From Taenia hydatigena (lineage: Eukaryota; Platyhelminthes; Cestoda; Cyclophyllidea; Taeniidae), in contig JADWOT020001890.1 in NCBI GenBank assembly GCA_036345935.2, positions 62,001-126,000 on the forward strand: 64,000 bases of DNA, read 5' to 3'. This document shows, one piece after another, positions 11,868-23,400 of the stretch (position 1 is the first letter of the stretch; each line of letters opens with the position of its first letter). Position numbers and translations under genes: made by a program. The notes beneath the pieces were generated by a model, which worked only from the letters and a program-made list of their open reading frames with translations, was not told the origin of the DNA and ran no database searches.

Positions 11868-12426
11868 ACTGGGGTGCTCCTCTACCCGTTTTCGATTTCA
11901 GCACAACTACATGCCTGACCATCGATGTGAGGGAAGGAACAATGAGTGCTCTGGCAATTTCAGTGACACTGAATGCACCTTTGCTGTCATCGCCACATAC
12001 CCTACCATGCCGTCTATTCGAAACTGCATTCGTTGCTAGTGCCCATCTGCAATTATTTACAAGGTCACTTAGCATTTCCTCTATCATTGCAATGGCTCAG
12101 AATAAGTCTGCCATTCCCAAGTAGCGTTAGAGTGAACTGGGAAATTTGAAGTGGAGGCGGTTGTTAGGTTAAGTGGAAGTTGCAAGGTAATGGTAACGAA
12201 AACTTTTACTTTGAAAACGGGCCGTTGCATTAAAAATGCGTAACCACTGATAATTCAAAGAGTTGGTGCAAATTAAGCAACCCAAGCTTTTGTCTATCAC
12301 ACATTGTAAATCATAACTAATGCAGTACACGGAAGATAATACCTTTGGAACCCGCATGCTATGATGATAACACATTCGGCCCCGATAAATCAGGGGTTAG
12401 TGAGGTGTGACCAGACCATGAAGGTC
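11868..12426. other. Spacer and upstream region of the secreted-protein gene
   Basis: 11868-12170 is unique. From about 12290 to 12425 it resembles 10725-10890 of the left arm in the same orientation: CACATTGTAAATCATAACTA against CACAGTGTATATCACGACCA, then AACCCGCATGCTATGATG against AACCCACATGCTGTGAGG, then AGGTGTGACCAGACC against AGGTGTGACTAGACT. The shared stretch ends just before the TATA box, so it is probably a duplicated proximal promoter. Confidence 0.55.
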
Positions 12427-12433
12427 TATAAAA
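12427..12433 (+). promoter_or_regulatory. TATA box of the 589-residue secreted-protein gene
   Basis: TATAAAA lies 43 bases before the ATG at 12470. A transcription start near 12457 would give a very short leader. The neighbouring promoter block recurs in both repeat arms, but this TATAAAA does not, consistent with this being the only live copy. Confidence 0.7.
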
Positions 12434-12469
12434 GAGCACACCAAAGTCGTCAAACATCAATTTGTTGCG

Positions 12470-14239
12470 ATGAGCGCAGGAACCACTTTCGCCATTGTGT
12501 TCAGTTGCCTCTTAGTCGGTGGCTTCGGTCATCCAAAGCTACCGACGTTCCCGTCTTGCAATTCATCTGTGTGCCATTCTGGTGCAGATACTGGCTACGG
12601 TTGCCAAAGCGGAGTATGTAAGTATGCATGTTCCCAGGCGCTGTGTCATGGCTTTGAGAACTCTGTCTTTCCTCAGAAGGGACTCCAAGAGGCGTGGGGT
12701 AGCGGAGCCCTTGGTGAGCAGGGCTGCTATGGTGGAAACTGCGGCTACTGGAGTGGATGTGAGGACGGAGAATGCAGGGATTTCTATGACTTCACGCAGT
12801 GTCAAGCTGATGAATGCTTCAGTGGACCATTTCAGGGTTATGGTTGCATCAATGGCGGCAACTGCCAAGTTGTCTGCCGTGATGGCGTTTGCCACTCCAT
12901 TGACAATTATGGCAAATCGCATCAACCTGCAATGATCACAGGGTATGGAGGTGCCATCTCTGGATATGGCCATGACCCCGTGATGATGCATGGTATGCCG
13001 AGCTATGAGCATCATATGCATTCACAATCCCTAGTTCCAAGCTTCCCTACTTCGGTGCATACTATGGATCCAGTTGTTCTTCAATCCATTCTCTTGGACA
13101 TTCCAAACGTGAATCAACTTCTCATGTCGGTAGACCCAGTGCTTCTTCAGTCTGCTTTGATGCACGTACCAGGAATTGGTATTTTTGCTTCCAATTTGGA
13201 CCCATATACATTCCAGTCAATGATTGTTGGACTGCCAAACATCAAAGACATCCTGGCTAGTATGGATCCAGTACTTCTCCAGTCAATCATCGCAACTGCG
13301 CCTGGCATAGACAGCATGTTAATTGGCTCTAGGTCATATTTCAATCAACCCATGATGCCCCATATGCCTAAGCAGAAGCCTAAGGCTACGACTCCGAAGC
13401 CTTCCATAAAAAAGCCCGATTCCGTAAAGACCGCTGATCCCAATGCTGCACTGACAATTTTCTCATCAGTGCCAAGTATTCCCATTCATCATGCTAATGC
13501 CTTGTTAAATGCAGACCCGAACTTTGTTCAGTACATAATCAAGAACCATCAGAACTTTCACGGCCTTCTGGTCAATATGAACAATAAGACTCTTCAGTAC
13601 GTCACCGCACATGTTCCTGAGTTTGGTGAAATTTTGTCAAAGAAGAATCCCAACACACTAGAAGTCGTTTTTGACAAACTGCCCAACATCTCCAAATACC
13701 TGCAAGCCGTGGATCCTGAGGTACTGCAAGCTCTTGTGGCGAAATTGCCCTCTCTTGCAAAACACGCGCCTCCACTGCCAACCACGCCTGCTCCTCTGAA
13801 AATATCAACACTCTTGCCTGAAAAGAAAAAGAATGTGACTGAAGCAGCAGCAATTACGATTGCAACTTCTGCGATGAAATCGACGCTTGTACCTAAGGAG
13901 GAAAAGGGAGCCACGAAAGAGACACCAACAACAGGTGCCACTGAGGTGCCTATCATTACGAACAAGGAGCTTAAAATGATGCAGTCGAAAATACCTCTCA
14001 TTGATTATGTATTGAAGTTGATGGGTCCGAAGAAGCTGGCTGCTCTTCGTGAATTGGTGCCTGATTTTCCAAAAGTCTGGGTTGATTTGGAACCACGGAG
14101 TCTGAAGACTGTCAATGCGCAATTATCAAATGCTACGCAGATCGTCAATGAAGTAGGAGATACGCTGATTAAGGGCGCTCTTTCGAAGTTGAAAGAAGGC
14201 GACAGTGTGCTCGGTCCACTCATTGGCATGCTCCTTTAG
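12470..14239 (+). CDS. Secreted cysteine-rich protein with 22-residue DP-LQ repeats
   Basis: This is an intronless 589-residue ORF with an ATG just after a TATA box. Residues 1-20 form a signal peptide. Residues 30-141 hold three related cysteine modules, each built around GC-x(2-3)-G-x-C-x(3-5)-C-x-x-G/A-x-C; two start GYGC, and two are preceded by C-x4-C. A His/Met/Gly/Tyr-rich linker follows (150-190). Then come repeats with an exact 22-residue period starting at 199, 221, 243 and 265, again at 322, 348, 370, 392 and 414, and at 518 and 540. Repeat positions 2-3 are Asp-Pro, 6-7 Leu-Gln, 14 Pro, and 9-10, 16 and 19-20 hydrophobic. Lys/Pro/Thr linkers separate the blocks (290-320, 432-500). 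The pattern predicts a helical solenoid. I recognise no family. Abundant secreted stichosome proteins of Trichuris are a possible relation, but that is inference. Confidence 0.85.
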   Translation: MSAGTTFAIVFSCLLVGGFGHPKLPTFPSCNSSVCHSGADTGYGCQSGVCKYACSQALCHGFENSVFPQKGLQEAWGSGALGEQGCYGGNCGYWSGCEDGECRDFYDFTQCQADECFSGPFQGYGCINGGNCQVVCRDGVCHSIDNYGKSHQPAMITGYGGAISGYGHDPVMMHGMPSYEHHMHSQSLVPSFPTSVHTMDPVVLQSILLDIPNVNQLLMSVDPVLLQSALMHVPGIGIFASNLDPYTFQSMIVGLPNIKDILASMDPVLLQSIIATAPGIDSMLIGSRSYFNQPMMPHMPKQKPKATTPKPSIKKPDSVKTADPNAALTIFSSVPSIPIHHANALLNADPNFVQYIIKNHQNFHGLLVNMNNKTLQYVTAHVPEFGEILSKKNPNTLEVVFDKLPNISKYLQAVDPEVLQALVAKLPSLAKHAPPLPTTPAPLKISTLLPEKKKNVTEAAAITIATSAMKSTLVPKEEKGATKETPTTGATEVPIITNKELKMMQSKIPLIDYVLKLMGPKKLAALRELVPDFPKVWVDLEPRSLKTVNAQLSNATQIVNEVGDTLIKGALSKLKEGDSVLGPLIGMLL

Positions 14240-15730
14240 CTTACAAGAGCATAACACTAGTTTAGTGACAGCTGCTTATTCTCCGAATGTGATTTGTTCC
14301 CTCATACGCGGTCTTGTAATCAGTGTAGCTGCTTCGATGGTCACAATACAAGTTTATTTTCCCATTTTCTGTTGGACTTGACGGCTTATTTGTCGTTCGG
14401 AGATGCGGTCCTTGGGATGGATGAACCGTGCATTTAACTCGTAACTTGACTAATGTGAAGACTTAGCATTGAGTGGTCCAATGCAAGTAGACTTCACCAC
14501 TTTGTATTTGTGATTGATGGGAGTTAGCCCAAGCACAAACCGAGTAGAACTTCTGCAGTATACCTAGCTAACAACTAGCACAGGTATTTGTATTTGCGAA
14601 GCTTCCCGTTCTAATCACCTCATCATTTTAAGCTCCGCCTTTTGCATGGGCTTGGGAATCGCATGTTAAAATTCAACAGCTATGTTTATTTGGAACACAC
14701 TCCAGTGGTAGAATATTTTTCCAATGCAGACCATTCGATCCAAAGTCTAGTCACACCTAACTGGCCACCAGTCCACCTGTTTGTCAGCCACAACGACCTC
14801 ATGTTCGTCTGTGTTACCCTCACAGCATGTGGGTTTGGTAGGTGTCATTTTGCGTGTGCTACATTGGTCGTGATATACACTGTGTTTTGGATAATACATG
14901 GATTTCACTAGTCACGCAGGTGGCTTGTTTAATCGGAATATACGCGTATGCATTGCTACGGCTAACATTCCGAGTAAATGCTGCATTTAGTAAAGCTATT
15001 GCCAGTGTATCATTAAGTAACATCATAAAGCTAGTGATATTGAACCACAAGGCTATAGAGAACTGCACTACCTTAGTAATGTTATATTATGTGGTCGTAT
15101 CAGTGAATGTGCTGGTGTGGACCTGCGATGTTCGACGGTGCCACTGGCGCAAATGTTTGATCGCGATAGCAACTTTGCTGCATTGCAATGTAATGAGGTA
15201 CAAAGTTAATGTTCTTGTGTCTTATTTTTATTGCCAGTTTCAAAGCGCGAATGGACTCAACAATGTGAAGAATGTTGAAAGCTGTACCCTGTCCTTTAAA
15301 AAAACTGAGAGTGCTAATTAGAGAGGAAACTTATTTGTGCAGGAATCCCACAATGGTTTAAGAATGGCAGCGGCTTAGGATTTTAGGCGCAAACGGTAAA
15401 CCTATTGGTTAATTTTTTTTTAGAATCATACAGATGAACGATCGGGGGCTAGTTGATAAAATATTAGCTCCCTACTTAAATATCTAGATGTCGAATGTGT
15501 TCTTATATGCATAAACAGAATACGTTGTAAGCGGCCTATGTTTTTGTTGCCAGTTTGATCACTGAAATGCGTATTGGTGATTTCAAACGAAATATACATC
15601 TCTAGTGCCTTGCTCAAATGTTCGAGCACAACCAAATAAGACAATGAAGAAGTAGACGGACGATTCCTTGTCGTTTTATTTGAACCTGTGACGCTTTTGA
15701 TGGTTGCGCATTTTGACAAGACCGATTCGG
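13750..15730. repeat. Right arm of the 9.9-15.7 kb inverted repeat
   Basis: Reverse complement of 9880-11867. It includes codons from about 427 to the stop of the secreted-protein gene, plus about 1.5 kb of 3' flank. The inner breakpoint falls inside the coding sequence (CTCTCTTGCAAAACACG at 13750 onward). No terminal inverted repeats or target duplications were seen at the outer ends, so it looks like a segmental inversion rather than a transposon. Confidence 0.9.
14842..15321 (+). CDS. Uncertain 159-residue ORF in the right arm
   Basis: The ORF has three hydrophobic stretches, around residues 21-45, 77-99 and 105-117, and several cysteines. Its copy in the left arm (10407-10775, minus strand) is identical over most of its length but ends after 122 residues because of an indel. 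It overlaps the antisense of a promoter-like block shared with the secreted-protein gene, and no TATA box or splice pattern supports it. It may be a chance frame in conserved noncoding DNA. Confidence 0.2.
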   Translation: MSFCVCYIGRDIHCVLDNTWISLVTQVACLIGIYAYALLRLTFRVNAAFSKAIASVSLSNIIKLVILNHKAIENCTTLVMLYYVVVSVNVLVWTCDVRRCHWRKCLIAIATLLHCNVMRYKVNVLVSYFYCQFQSANGLNNVKNVESCTLSFKKTESAN

Positions 15731-15734
15731 CCAT

Positions 15735-18665
15735 CCGGCCTTCACATTAAGATAAAACCTGAGATGCATCAATTAGTACAAATGCATCTGATTATCTTGG
15801 ATTAATTTCAATGTTACAGTTAAAATACTATTTTAGAGCACAAGCATCACTGAAGTAGTTAATGTTGCATATCAGGCAACAAAGCACTTCGCGTCCCTGT
15901 AGCGGTTACCGCAGCCTTTGATTCGCGTTTCTGTAATGGTGCACGATACTAGCAATGCGGTGGAAAATCCGAGTCACATTTCAAACTCGTACGGTGCCAG
16001 TTCGTACATCTAATGCATAAGGATTCAATGTTTTTGGCAGGAGGGATTTACTTGTGGACAAGTTGTAGACCCTTTTTGAAGGCTAAGCCCCCAGCTTCAG
16101 CGAGAGCCGAGAATCTGCATTTATTTCCGCTGCGATACCTTTTCTAGGTAGCGCAGGTGCCAGAACCTTTGCAAATGGAAAGCTGAGGCTTTTTTACGCT
16201 GTCGCAATGTGTGGCTGACATTCTTTCTGATAATCAGTTGCAGGCATGCCGGCATCAGATGCCGCGAACATTATTTCAAAAAGGGAAATCCACCTCTCAA
16301 AAACAGCAAGTCCTTACATAAACATTTTGTGAATTCCTCGGAGCACATAGGATTTGGTGAACCTGATAAGCCAAATCTGGCCCCACCTAGCAAACTTTAA
16401 CTCAGGGTTCCCAATGCTTTATTTAGCACTTGGCGATATCCTTAGCAGGTAGGGCCAAACACCTTGTGAAATTGCCATCGCACACAAACCTGTTGCGCAC
16501 TTCGACGATGGTCCTCTTAAGCTAAATTTATTAATAATATAAGCCGAATAGCCTAAAAGGTAATGTTCATTAACTCAAAGGACGTGACGAAGTCGTGCAA
16601 GGAGCTGGTTCATAAATAATAACAGTACTAATAATTTCACTTACTCGATAATGGCGTTGCAGTTGTTGAATTAATTAATCATATGCAGTGCCTTTTTACC
16701 CTATGCAACTTTAAGCGACCGAAAATTAAGTTTTTGGTTGCGTTATTTTAGCCAGCCTCAGTAGTTAATTTGACACCTCTCTCTCTCCGGTTAGTGATCT
16801 CAGGCCATTGCTTCATTTCAATCTTCTCACAAGAAATAACAATCACTGAACAAACTCTTAGCTCATTAAGAGAGAACATTAAATGCGCCACTTTGTCTAG
16901 TTGGCGCTCTCGCGACTATTTTCCTTTTTGCTTCACAATAACCGCTAGCATTTTCACTCCAGATTGCTTTTTGGCCATGATTATTACCGGTGGCAAGTAT
17001 CGACACGAACATCATGTGCTAATACGCTATCGTGCATTTTATTTGTTCGAGGCAGTGGCACAAGAAAATATGAGCGGTAACTTAAACTTAAGATAGGATC
17101 CGCTTTAGTTCGATTGTAGCCGCAATTATTAGCACTGATTAATACGTTTACTAAGTGTGATTTTGATGCGATTAGTAATGTGCTACAATGATTGTCAGCA
17201 ATTACTAAGAAATAAGAAGCCACTTGGTGGCTACTTATGCATGCGAAGGCTCGGATTGTTGACTAGACCCTGCACTCTTTGGTTAAAAAGAAGTAAAGTT
17301 AGTGGCTTGAAGCATGTTCACTCAGCACCACCAAGAGATTCTTGCAGTTTGCCACGTCACAAATGGACAACATTCATTTTAAACTTTACACAAACTGGGT
17401 TCGAAAGAAAGCAAACATGAGAATTTCAGAATTATTTTCTGCTAAGAGCGCTTAGTATGGTATGCTCGCAAAAGTGGTCAGCCTGTTGATTCAGCTCCTG
17501 GAATGCTGTGTGCACTGAGAAGCTTCCAATCCTCAATTTCGATGTTTCACTTTTTTTGCTATAAGTGCCTACCGTGTTTGTCATATTCACCTGACCGTCT
17601 TGCTTGTAAGTGTCTCTTTTGATGCGAATTTTTAAGAGGGTGCCAGGAAGCTTTCGCATGGCAGAGCAACACCATAATCGGGTTACTTCTCCTTGGACGT
17701 TCAGAAATTTATTTCATGTTTGTGGTGCCTAGCAAACATTGCCGTTTGAAATGCCATGCAGGATCTCCTTTCTCGTATTGCACTTCAGATTAGTGCTGCT
17801 GCAGTTTCTCATACCAACATTAAACGGTCTCGGTTTTTGTTTGTACATAGATTAGTGTCTGATGGTCTGTCCTGTGCAATTCTTCGCTCTCATTTTTGTC
17901 TCAAGTGCCTTAACAGCGAAGCACAGCAACCATCTGACACTTCGTCGCATCAATCTGCCATTCTTTAGTAACATCTAGCACTTGCGTAAACGATGGCCTG
18001 CCCCTGTTTTCCTTTTTCTTTATGCAAATCTATGGACCACAGTTGTATTGCTAGTGACAGTAGTCGGTACAACTAATTAAGAGCTCAACTCGAAGTTAAT
18101 GAATGTCTAAGTTAACGCAAAGAATGCGTCTACTCTGGCTCTTTTGACGTCTCATCATGTTCTATCCGATTCGTTGATGCTGTCCATACCCTTATGTGTC
18201 GTGTCTAAGTAGGTGTCATCCCATCTGTAGAGACATTATGACCTAAAGAGATGTTTCAGTGCTTCTAAAATTGTTATGTTTTGTGTGCAGGAGTATTTTT
18301 TGTGTTTTAGACAATCCATTACAATTATTACCTCGTGCATCGTTTGCGAACTAAGCCGACTTTAAGAGTTCAAGCCAGTATCCTAATTTTCATTCGCTAA
18401 TGAACCGTTTCCCTTATCACTACTGCGTTTAACTTCCCATAGTCAACAAAAAACAACTTACCTTGGTGGTTTTTCTCCATTAGATAAAAAAGGGGTTCGC
18501 GGTGATCGCATGAGTTACTTCTTCCAGCAGATAAGATAGAAATCTTCCATGTGGCAGTCCAATGAACCTACATTCGTCAGGATCGAAATGCTTTGTAAAA
18601 ACATAGTCTTTACCCTAAGTCATCTTAGTTGAAAAAACTTGCATTAAACCTCACGTGTTTACGTT
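15735..18665. other. No gene seen
   Basis: AT-rich unique sequence. The ORF at 16770-17096 (plus) is the longest. It lacks an early ATG, motifs and promoter, so I leave it out. Other ORFs are short and unsupported. Confidence 0.4.
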
Positions 18666-18668
18666 TAC

Positions 18669-19157
18669 TTACTTCATATTAAGTCTACCGATTTTATCGA
18701 AAAGTTTCTTATTAGTGATCTTTGAATGGACACGTAATAACGGTTTAACTAGCTTGGAGCAGGCTTCTTTCGCATAAAAATACAAACGTAGTTTGATTAA
18801 ACTTTTCCATGGAGGAGACTCATCACAAACGTATGTACCGACCGCACTGCCTGCAGCGCACCACAAGATCCATCTTTTGTGAAGCAAGATGCATCCTGAT
18901 TGATGAAGGTAGTCGCACCATAGAACTACCTCTTTCGAAAGGCAGAGATCGCACTTAGGCAATTAACGCTCATCACAGCATGATGCGTTTGTGCAGAGGT
19001 GCATCAACTCCCTCATACGACGATGGAATTGCGCACTAATGAATAAGCGCCTGCCATCAATAAGGTAGGCGTTGGGAATGGTGGTAAAAATACGAAGGCT
19101 GATGCAAGATGTGTGTGCATGAGCGCAACTATTCGGTGTGAGAGACTTAGCCAACAC
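18669..19157 (-). pseudogene. S1 (trypsin-like) serine protease relic
   Basis: A single minus-strand frame of about 160 codons is interrupted by one TAA at 18963-18965. The first half reads PNSCAHAH, CISLRIF, NAYLIDGRRLFISAQFH, which fits the trypsin segment up to the LTAAHC histidine region, with CGGSLI and AAHC degraded. The second half reads CDLCLSKE, LWCDYLHQSGCILLHKRWIL, then GSAVGTYVC. That fits the ICAG...GDSGGPL region with the active-site block changed to HQSGC. The middle of the domain with the catalytic Asp is missing. Assignment rests on pattern only. It could also be a decayed non-catalytic protease homologue. Confidence 0.4.
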
Positions 19158-19159
19158 GA

Positions 19160-20100
19160 ATTTCTCGACGGAACAATTTTATTATTCGGTCTATGTGTTG
19201 AGAAAGCCGCGTCCCCCTAATCCTCATTCTCCGTCAAATATTCTACAAATGCAAAAATGATCCCTGTAAATCTTATCGACCTCTTCCACAACAAAGCCAT
19301 TTTACCAAGCATTTGACCGAAAGAGGTCACCTTTGCCTATGACAACATATCAAGTTGTGAACATGATGTGTGGGCACTGACTGGAAAGAGATAATAAGCA
19401 AATTGATTGTAGTGACAATTGATCACGTGCTAGGCAAGTGCTTGGAATTCAGTGGCACTAATAAAGAAGGAACACGAAAATAAAAGTGCGCTCTTTTAGA
19501 CTGTTTTACGACCAGGCATAATGAGCATTGATGCGCAGAAAATTCAAAGAATAGCTTAGTCTAGGAGTTACGAACAGGTACAGCATACAGGAGAGATCTG
19601 GTCCAACGAGGCAACAGTCACACGAATTTGACGACTATTTCCATTAAGAAGTACATTTTAAATAGATACTCTGCATTCCTTTGCGTCACAGTCGCTTCAA
19701 CCAATGGGGTAACAAAAAACCTGTACTGTTGGAATTTACCTGATGTTAAGCGCCTAAGTCTACTGCTACTTAGCAAGTAGTAAGTCCAAGCTTTGCACCA
19801 AATTCTGATTTCAGTGCTACCTCTCCACTTTTGCCAGTATGATGAAGTCATGGAGTTATTAAGGAAGCAAATGTCTTCTTTTGTCCGAAAACTATGCTAA
19901 AATGAAATTTAATTCCTGCGTTGTCCTTTAAGCAGTCAATTTACGTCGATTCCAGAGCCCTAAAGTTGCATCCTTACGCTAACTCGGTTAGTGAGGAAAT
20001 ATGAATGGAAAGCGATAATTCGTCACAAAATCTCATATGTCTACAAGAGTCAGAACAAGTGTTTTTGGAGGAAGGAAATGGTTTGGTCCACACAAATCGG
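19160..20100. other. No gene seen
   Basis: Only one short unsupported minus-strand ORF (19618-19851) and no repeats. Confidence 0.4.
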
Positions 20101-20106
20101 TGTCAT

Positions 20107-20478
20107 TTAGTAAACAATACAATGATCAAGGCGACGCAATGAACAATCTGTTTGACAGAACTTTGCTTGCTCCCTGCGCATGCGCTCACTGTTCTTGTCG
20201 GTGGAGTATGGACTGGATTTGGTGTCCATACTGCCCGAAGTCCCATACCGCACATTATCTCTTTCGCTCATGCTGATCTCGTTGCAGGATTTTGCGGAAA
20301 GCAGATAAAAGGAAAAGGTAAGTCTAGAGTGGGCGATGCTGGGCTCGATTATGATGACGATGACACCGTATTCCAATCCATCATTCGCAGCAGCGGCTTT
20401 GATATCTTCGTCCACCTCTATGTCATTGGCGTTAGTGAAAGTGACTGACATGGGTTCGGACTGGAGGACATTGAGCAT
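20107..20478 (-). CDS. Possible 123-residue protein, unrecognised
   Basis: An ATG-initiated ORF open for 372 bases. The N-terminal part is acidic (DIEVDEDIKAAAAND), a middle segment is hydrophobic (residues 38-63), and the C-terminal half is Ser/Arg-rich (MDTKSSPYSTDKNSERMRREQ). The hydrophobic middle coincides with a pyrimidine tract ending in GATCAG, so it could instead be an intron separating an acidic from a basic exon. On the opposite strand TTGCAG at about 20287 and GTAAGT at 20319 would fit a 31-base exon, so the strand is not certain. Confidence 0.3.
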   Translation of the reverse strand: MLNVLQSEPMSVTFTNANDIEVDEDIKAAAANDGLEYGVIVIIIEPSIAHSRLTFSFYLLSAKSCNEISMSERDNVRYGTSGSMDTKSSPYSTDKNSERMRREQAKFCQTDCSLRRLDHCIVY

Positions 20479-20479
20479 T

Positions 20480-23400
20480 CTTCTACATTAGGTAGATCAG
20501 AGACACTGATGAGAAAGGAATCCCGCCTCCAGTGTGTAAGTGCACAAAAAAGACATTTTGTGGTTAGCTAATAAGCCTTTAACAAATGCACCACTAGAGG
20601 TTCCGCATCCTCTGGCCATAGAAAATTGAAGGCAAATGAGGCCAAATAACCACCTAATCCGGAGTCCAATCAAGTTGTTGAGATTAGGACAAAGTAATCA
20701 TACCCAAGGCGTGCGAGTCTTGTTTGTTTGCAAATGAGCCACTGTACCTTGCCTTCGTAAATCAAGTTTGCTGAATTCATTGCGCCCGTAATGGAAATGT
20801 GAAACAATATGCCGCTGCTTCTATCGCCGGACTGACTTTACAAGCAGATTCTTAATTTGCTGGTATTAAATAGCAAAAGCTGAGTGTTAATCTATAATGT
20901 CGCAATTTTCAAATTTTCACAATTTTGCGAATGGTATTATGCTATCAAACAATGACTGATTAAAAGGAAAACGTGTTTCCAGTTTTGAATGAAAGAGGCT
21001 TCAAGTGGAATTTCGCCACAGGCTTCATCGGCAAGAATCAACTTGGTCTCAGTAGCCTTTTGCATTTGTATTCAAGCGTCCGCGGTGGGTGGATGCATTG
21101 GATTGTCTTTGAATACGTACTGAAACCTCACCAAGAAAACGGGAACAGAGTTGATAGAAGAACTAATGACAGTTTACCAAAACTATAACATAAAGAGGAG
21201 ATGGATGTTGGGTTCCGTTGAACGTTTCTATTTGACGTTGTTTTGACAATCGCAATTAACTGCGCGCTGTCGCCACATCCTTGCAGGCACTTGCACAGGG
21301 TTCGGTCAGTTAGAACGCGCTGCAGAAGCAATTGACTGCTCAAACTAAGAGGAATTAACTTTGAACAAACTGGACGTTCGCCAGACTACTAAATCTGCTG
21401 GACTACTGGAAGACGCTAGTGAATGTTTATCTACTCAAAGCATGAGTTCTGAACGGCTGACGACCTTAGTCGTTGTTCTTAGAGGAAATGGAAACACATT
21501 AGGTCTCAACAGTTGCATTGTCGAGATGAGCTGACTCCCATGCTCCGTCAGCAACCGTAAGCCCTACTGTGTGCATAACACGCATCCCACCCCGGTGTTA
21601 TCCTATTCCATCCTCTAATTAATCGCGAGTTATCCCGGATTGTACATTTTCAATAAACATAATGGTTAGATGCAAAAGAATATTACGCTCGTGCTATTTT
21701 GTATGCATTGCTTTACCCCCTATTCTAAGTAAAAACATAAGAAACGTAATTATGCACAAAACGCTGCTTCATCTTTTGCGTTAAAACACCGCTTGGTTAT
21801 GGTAATAATGCAATTAATTAAGAAAACTTCGAAAAGAGTATCGTTTTGGAGATTTGGCTCTTGCAGGTTAACCTTTACGAACGTACAAATTCAAAAGCTA
21901 TATGAAGCAGTACTGTAGAAAATGTTGTGGACATTTGAAATGAGGTTTGATTTGTAGGTTCGAACAGGCTTTTAGTATTAAAATGAAAGTAAATCCTAAA
22001 GGACACAAAGGCAAACTTACTTATTGGGTTTTTATTTTGAGAGAAGCTAGCTGACCTGAAGGTTTGGAACATGTAGACGACCGATTTTGACTTCAATTAT
22101 GCTGCTATTTAAAACATTGCGAAGAGGATAATGTGAAAGATTGTTTGCTTCAGTCCACTTCCATCCAAGTATGCATTCAACTTCTCGGCTACAAAGTTGA
22201 ATAGTGTTTTACACCGTAAATAATCTCAGAAAATGGACTGATCAATTACAAAAATAGTCTAAACGTTAGGGCTGTTTTTTGGAGCAGGGGTAGCGGTTCG
22301 ACGAACTGCTGACTTGTCAAACACTTTCCTTCAAACTGTAATTACAAGAAGGGAAAGGAAGTAGAGGTTGTGCTACAAACTGGCGAAGCCCGATGGGTTA
22401 ATTGTCGGGTGAGATCACTGGTACAAAGCACTTAAAATCTGAATTTGCCGTGAATGCGACCACATCCTCATCGTCGTATGATACATGATACATGGGCCAC
22501 TGCTAAGATAATTAAAGCAACGAAAGGAATGGGTAATTTGGACCCAAGAGGGTAGAAGATTTGTGAATTAAGCAGTCAACGTCACAAAATGCAAGAACAT
22601 GAGTTAAGGCAAATCTGTGAAGTTTATTGCATCAGATCAAAACTGCACTGATGGCCATATACAGCGAAGCAGAGAGCCATTTCAACGTGTACTTCTGCAT
22701 GAGTGACAGAGGAGTTTAGAAGAGAGGTTCGATTGGTTTCGCCCTGAAGGAGATGTGGGGTGACCTGATTCGCATTCCAATGCAGTATACTACTACCTTC
22801 AATTCAATAGTGCATAGGGAAAGCAGTCTTTGGTTCCCTTTTACAAATTGGGTTCTGTCAGCAGTTATTGACGCCTAATTGAATTGCAAATGTAAGCAAT
22901 TTGCGGACACGAAATTGGAATTAGTACGAAATACGGTATCGGAAATCCTCATAACTTTGCTTACAGCTGCGGTCGCTTTAGTGTTGGTTTAATTGGCATG
23001 CAAGAACTGCCGAGGGTATGAGGGACAAGGACTTGTTAATAAAGATGACTGGTAGACGAGTAAGTTCGACGCGTTCAGTGCGCAATCAGCCATTGATTCT
23101 AAAATTGCGCGTTTTCAAATGTACTCTTACTAAAAGTGTAGGTAATGGATGCTGCAGCATCTCGCGGTTACACATAAATGAAGCACGTGGTCCAGATTTG
23201 TGGCGCCGTTAATAGCTGCAGTCCATCTGCGACTGTTAAGTTTGTTTGCGATTTGCAAAGGCGTAACTATGACTGCACTGATAGCTAATTTGGAATGGTT
23301 CTAGCATGGGCAGCGTCCTCCTAACACGCAGGCTATAATTTTTCTTCAAATCACTACTTCTGTTTAATAATTAATGGTTTGCAGATTGTGTGTGCTGCGA

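Noticed and set aside
11388..12124. Several plus-strand ORFs (11388-11612, 11495-11812, 11616-11918, 11852-12124)
   Set aside because: They are antisense shadows of the inverted 3' gene copy and also appear opposite the real gene at 13594-14229.
12519..13021. ORFs 12519-12935 (plus) and 12563-13021 (minus)
   Set aside because: Out-of-frame shadows of the cysteine-rich part of the 589-residue gene.
16770..17096. 108-codon plus-strand ORF
   Set aside because: No early ATG, no motif, no promoter or splice sites; treated as chance.
21950..21990. GGTTCGAAC resembling a tRNA T-loop (also near 17399 and 52853)
   Set aside because: The flanking bases do not form a T-stem and no acceptor or anticodon arm fits. 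No tRNA was found anywhere in the window.
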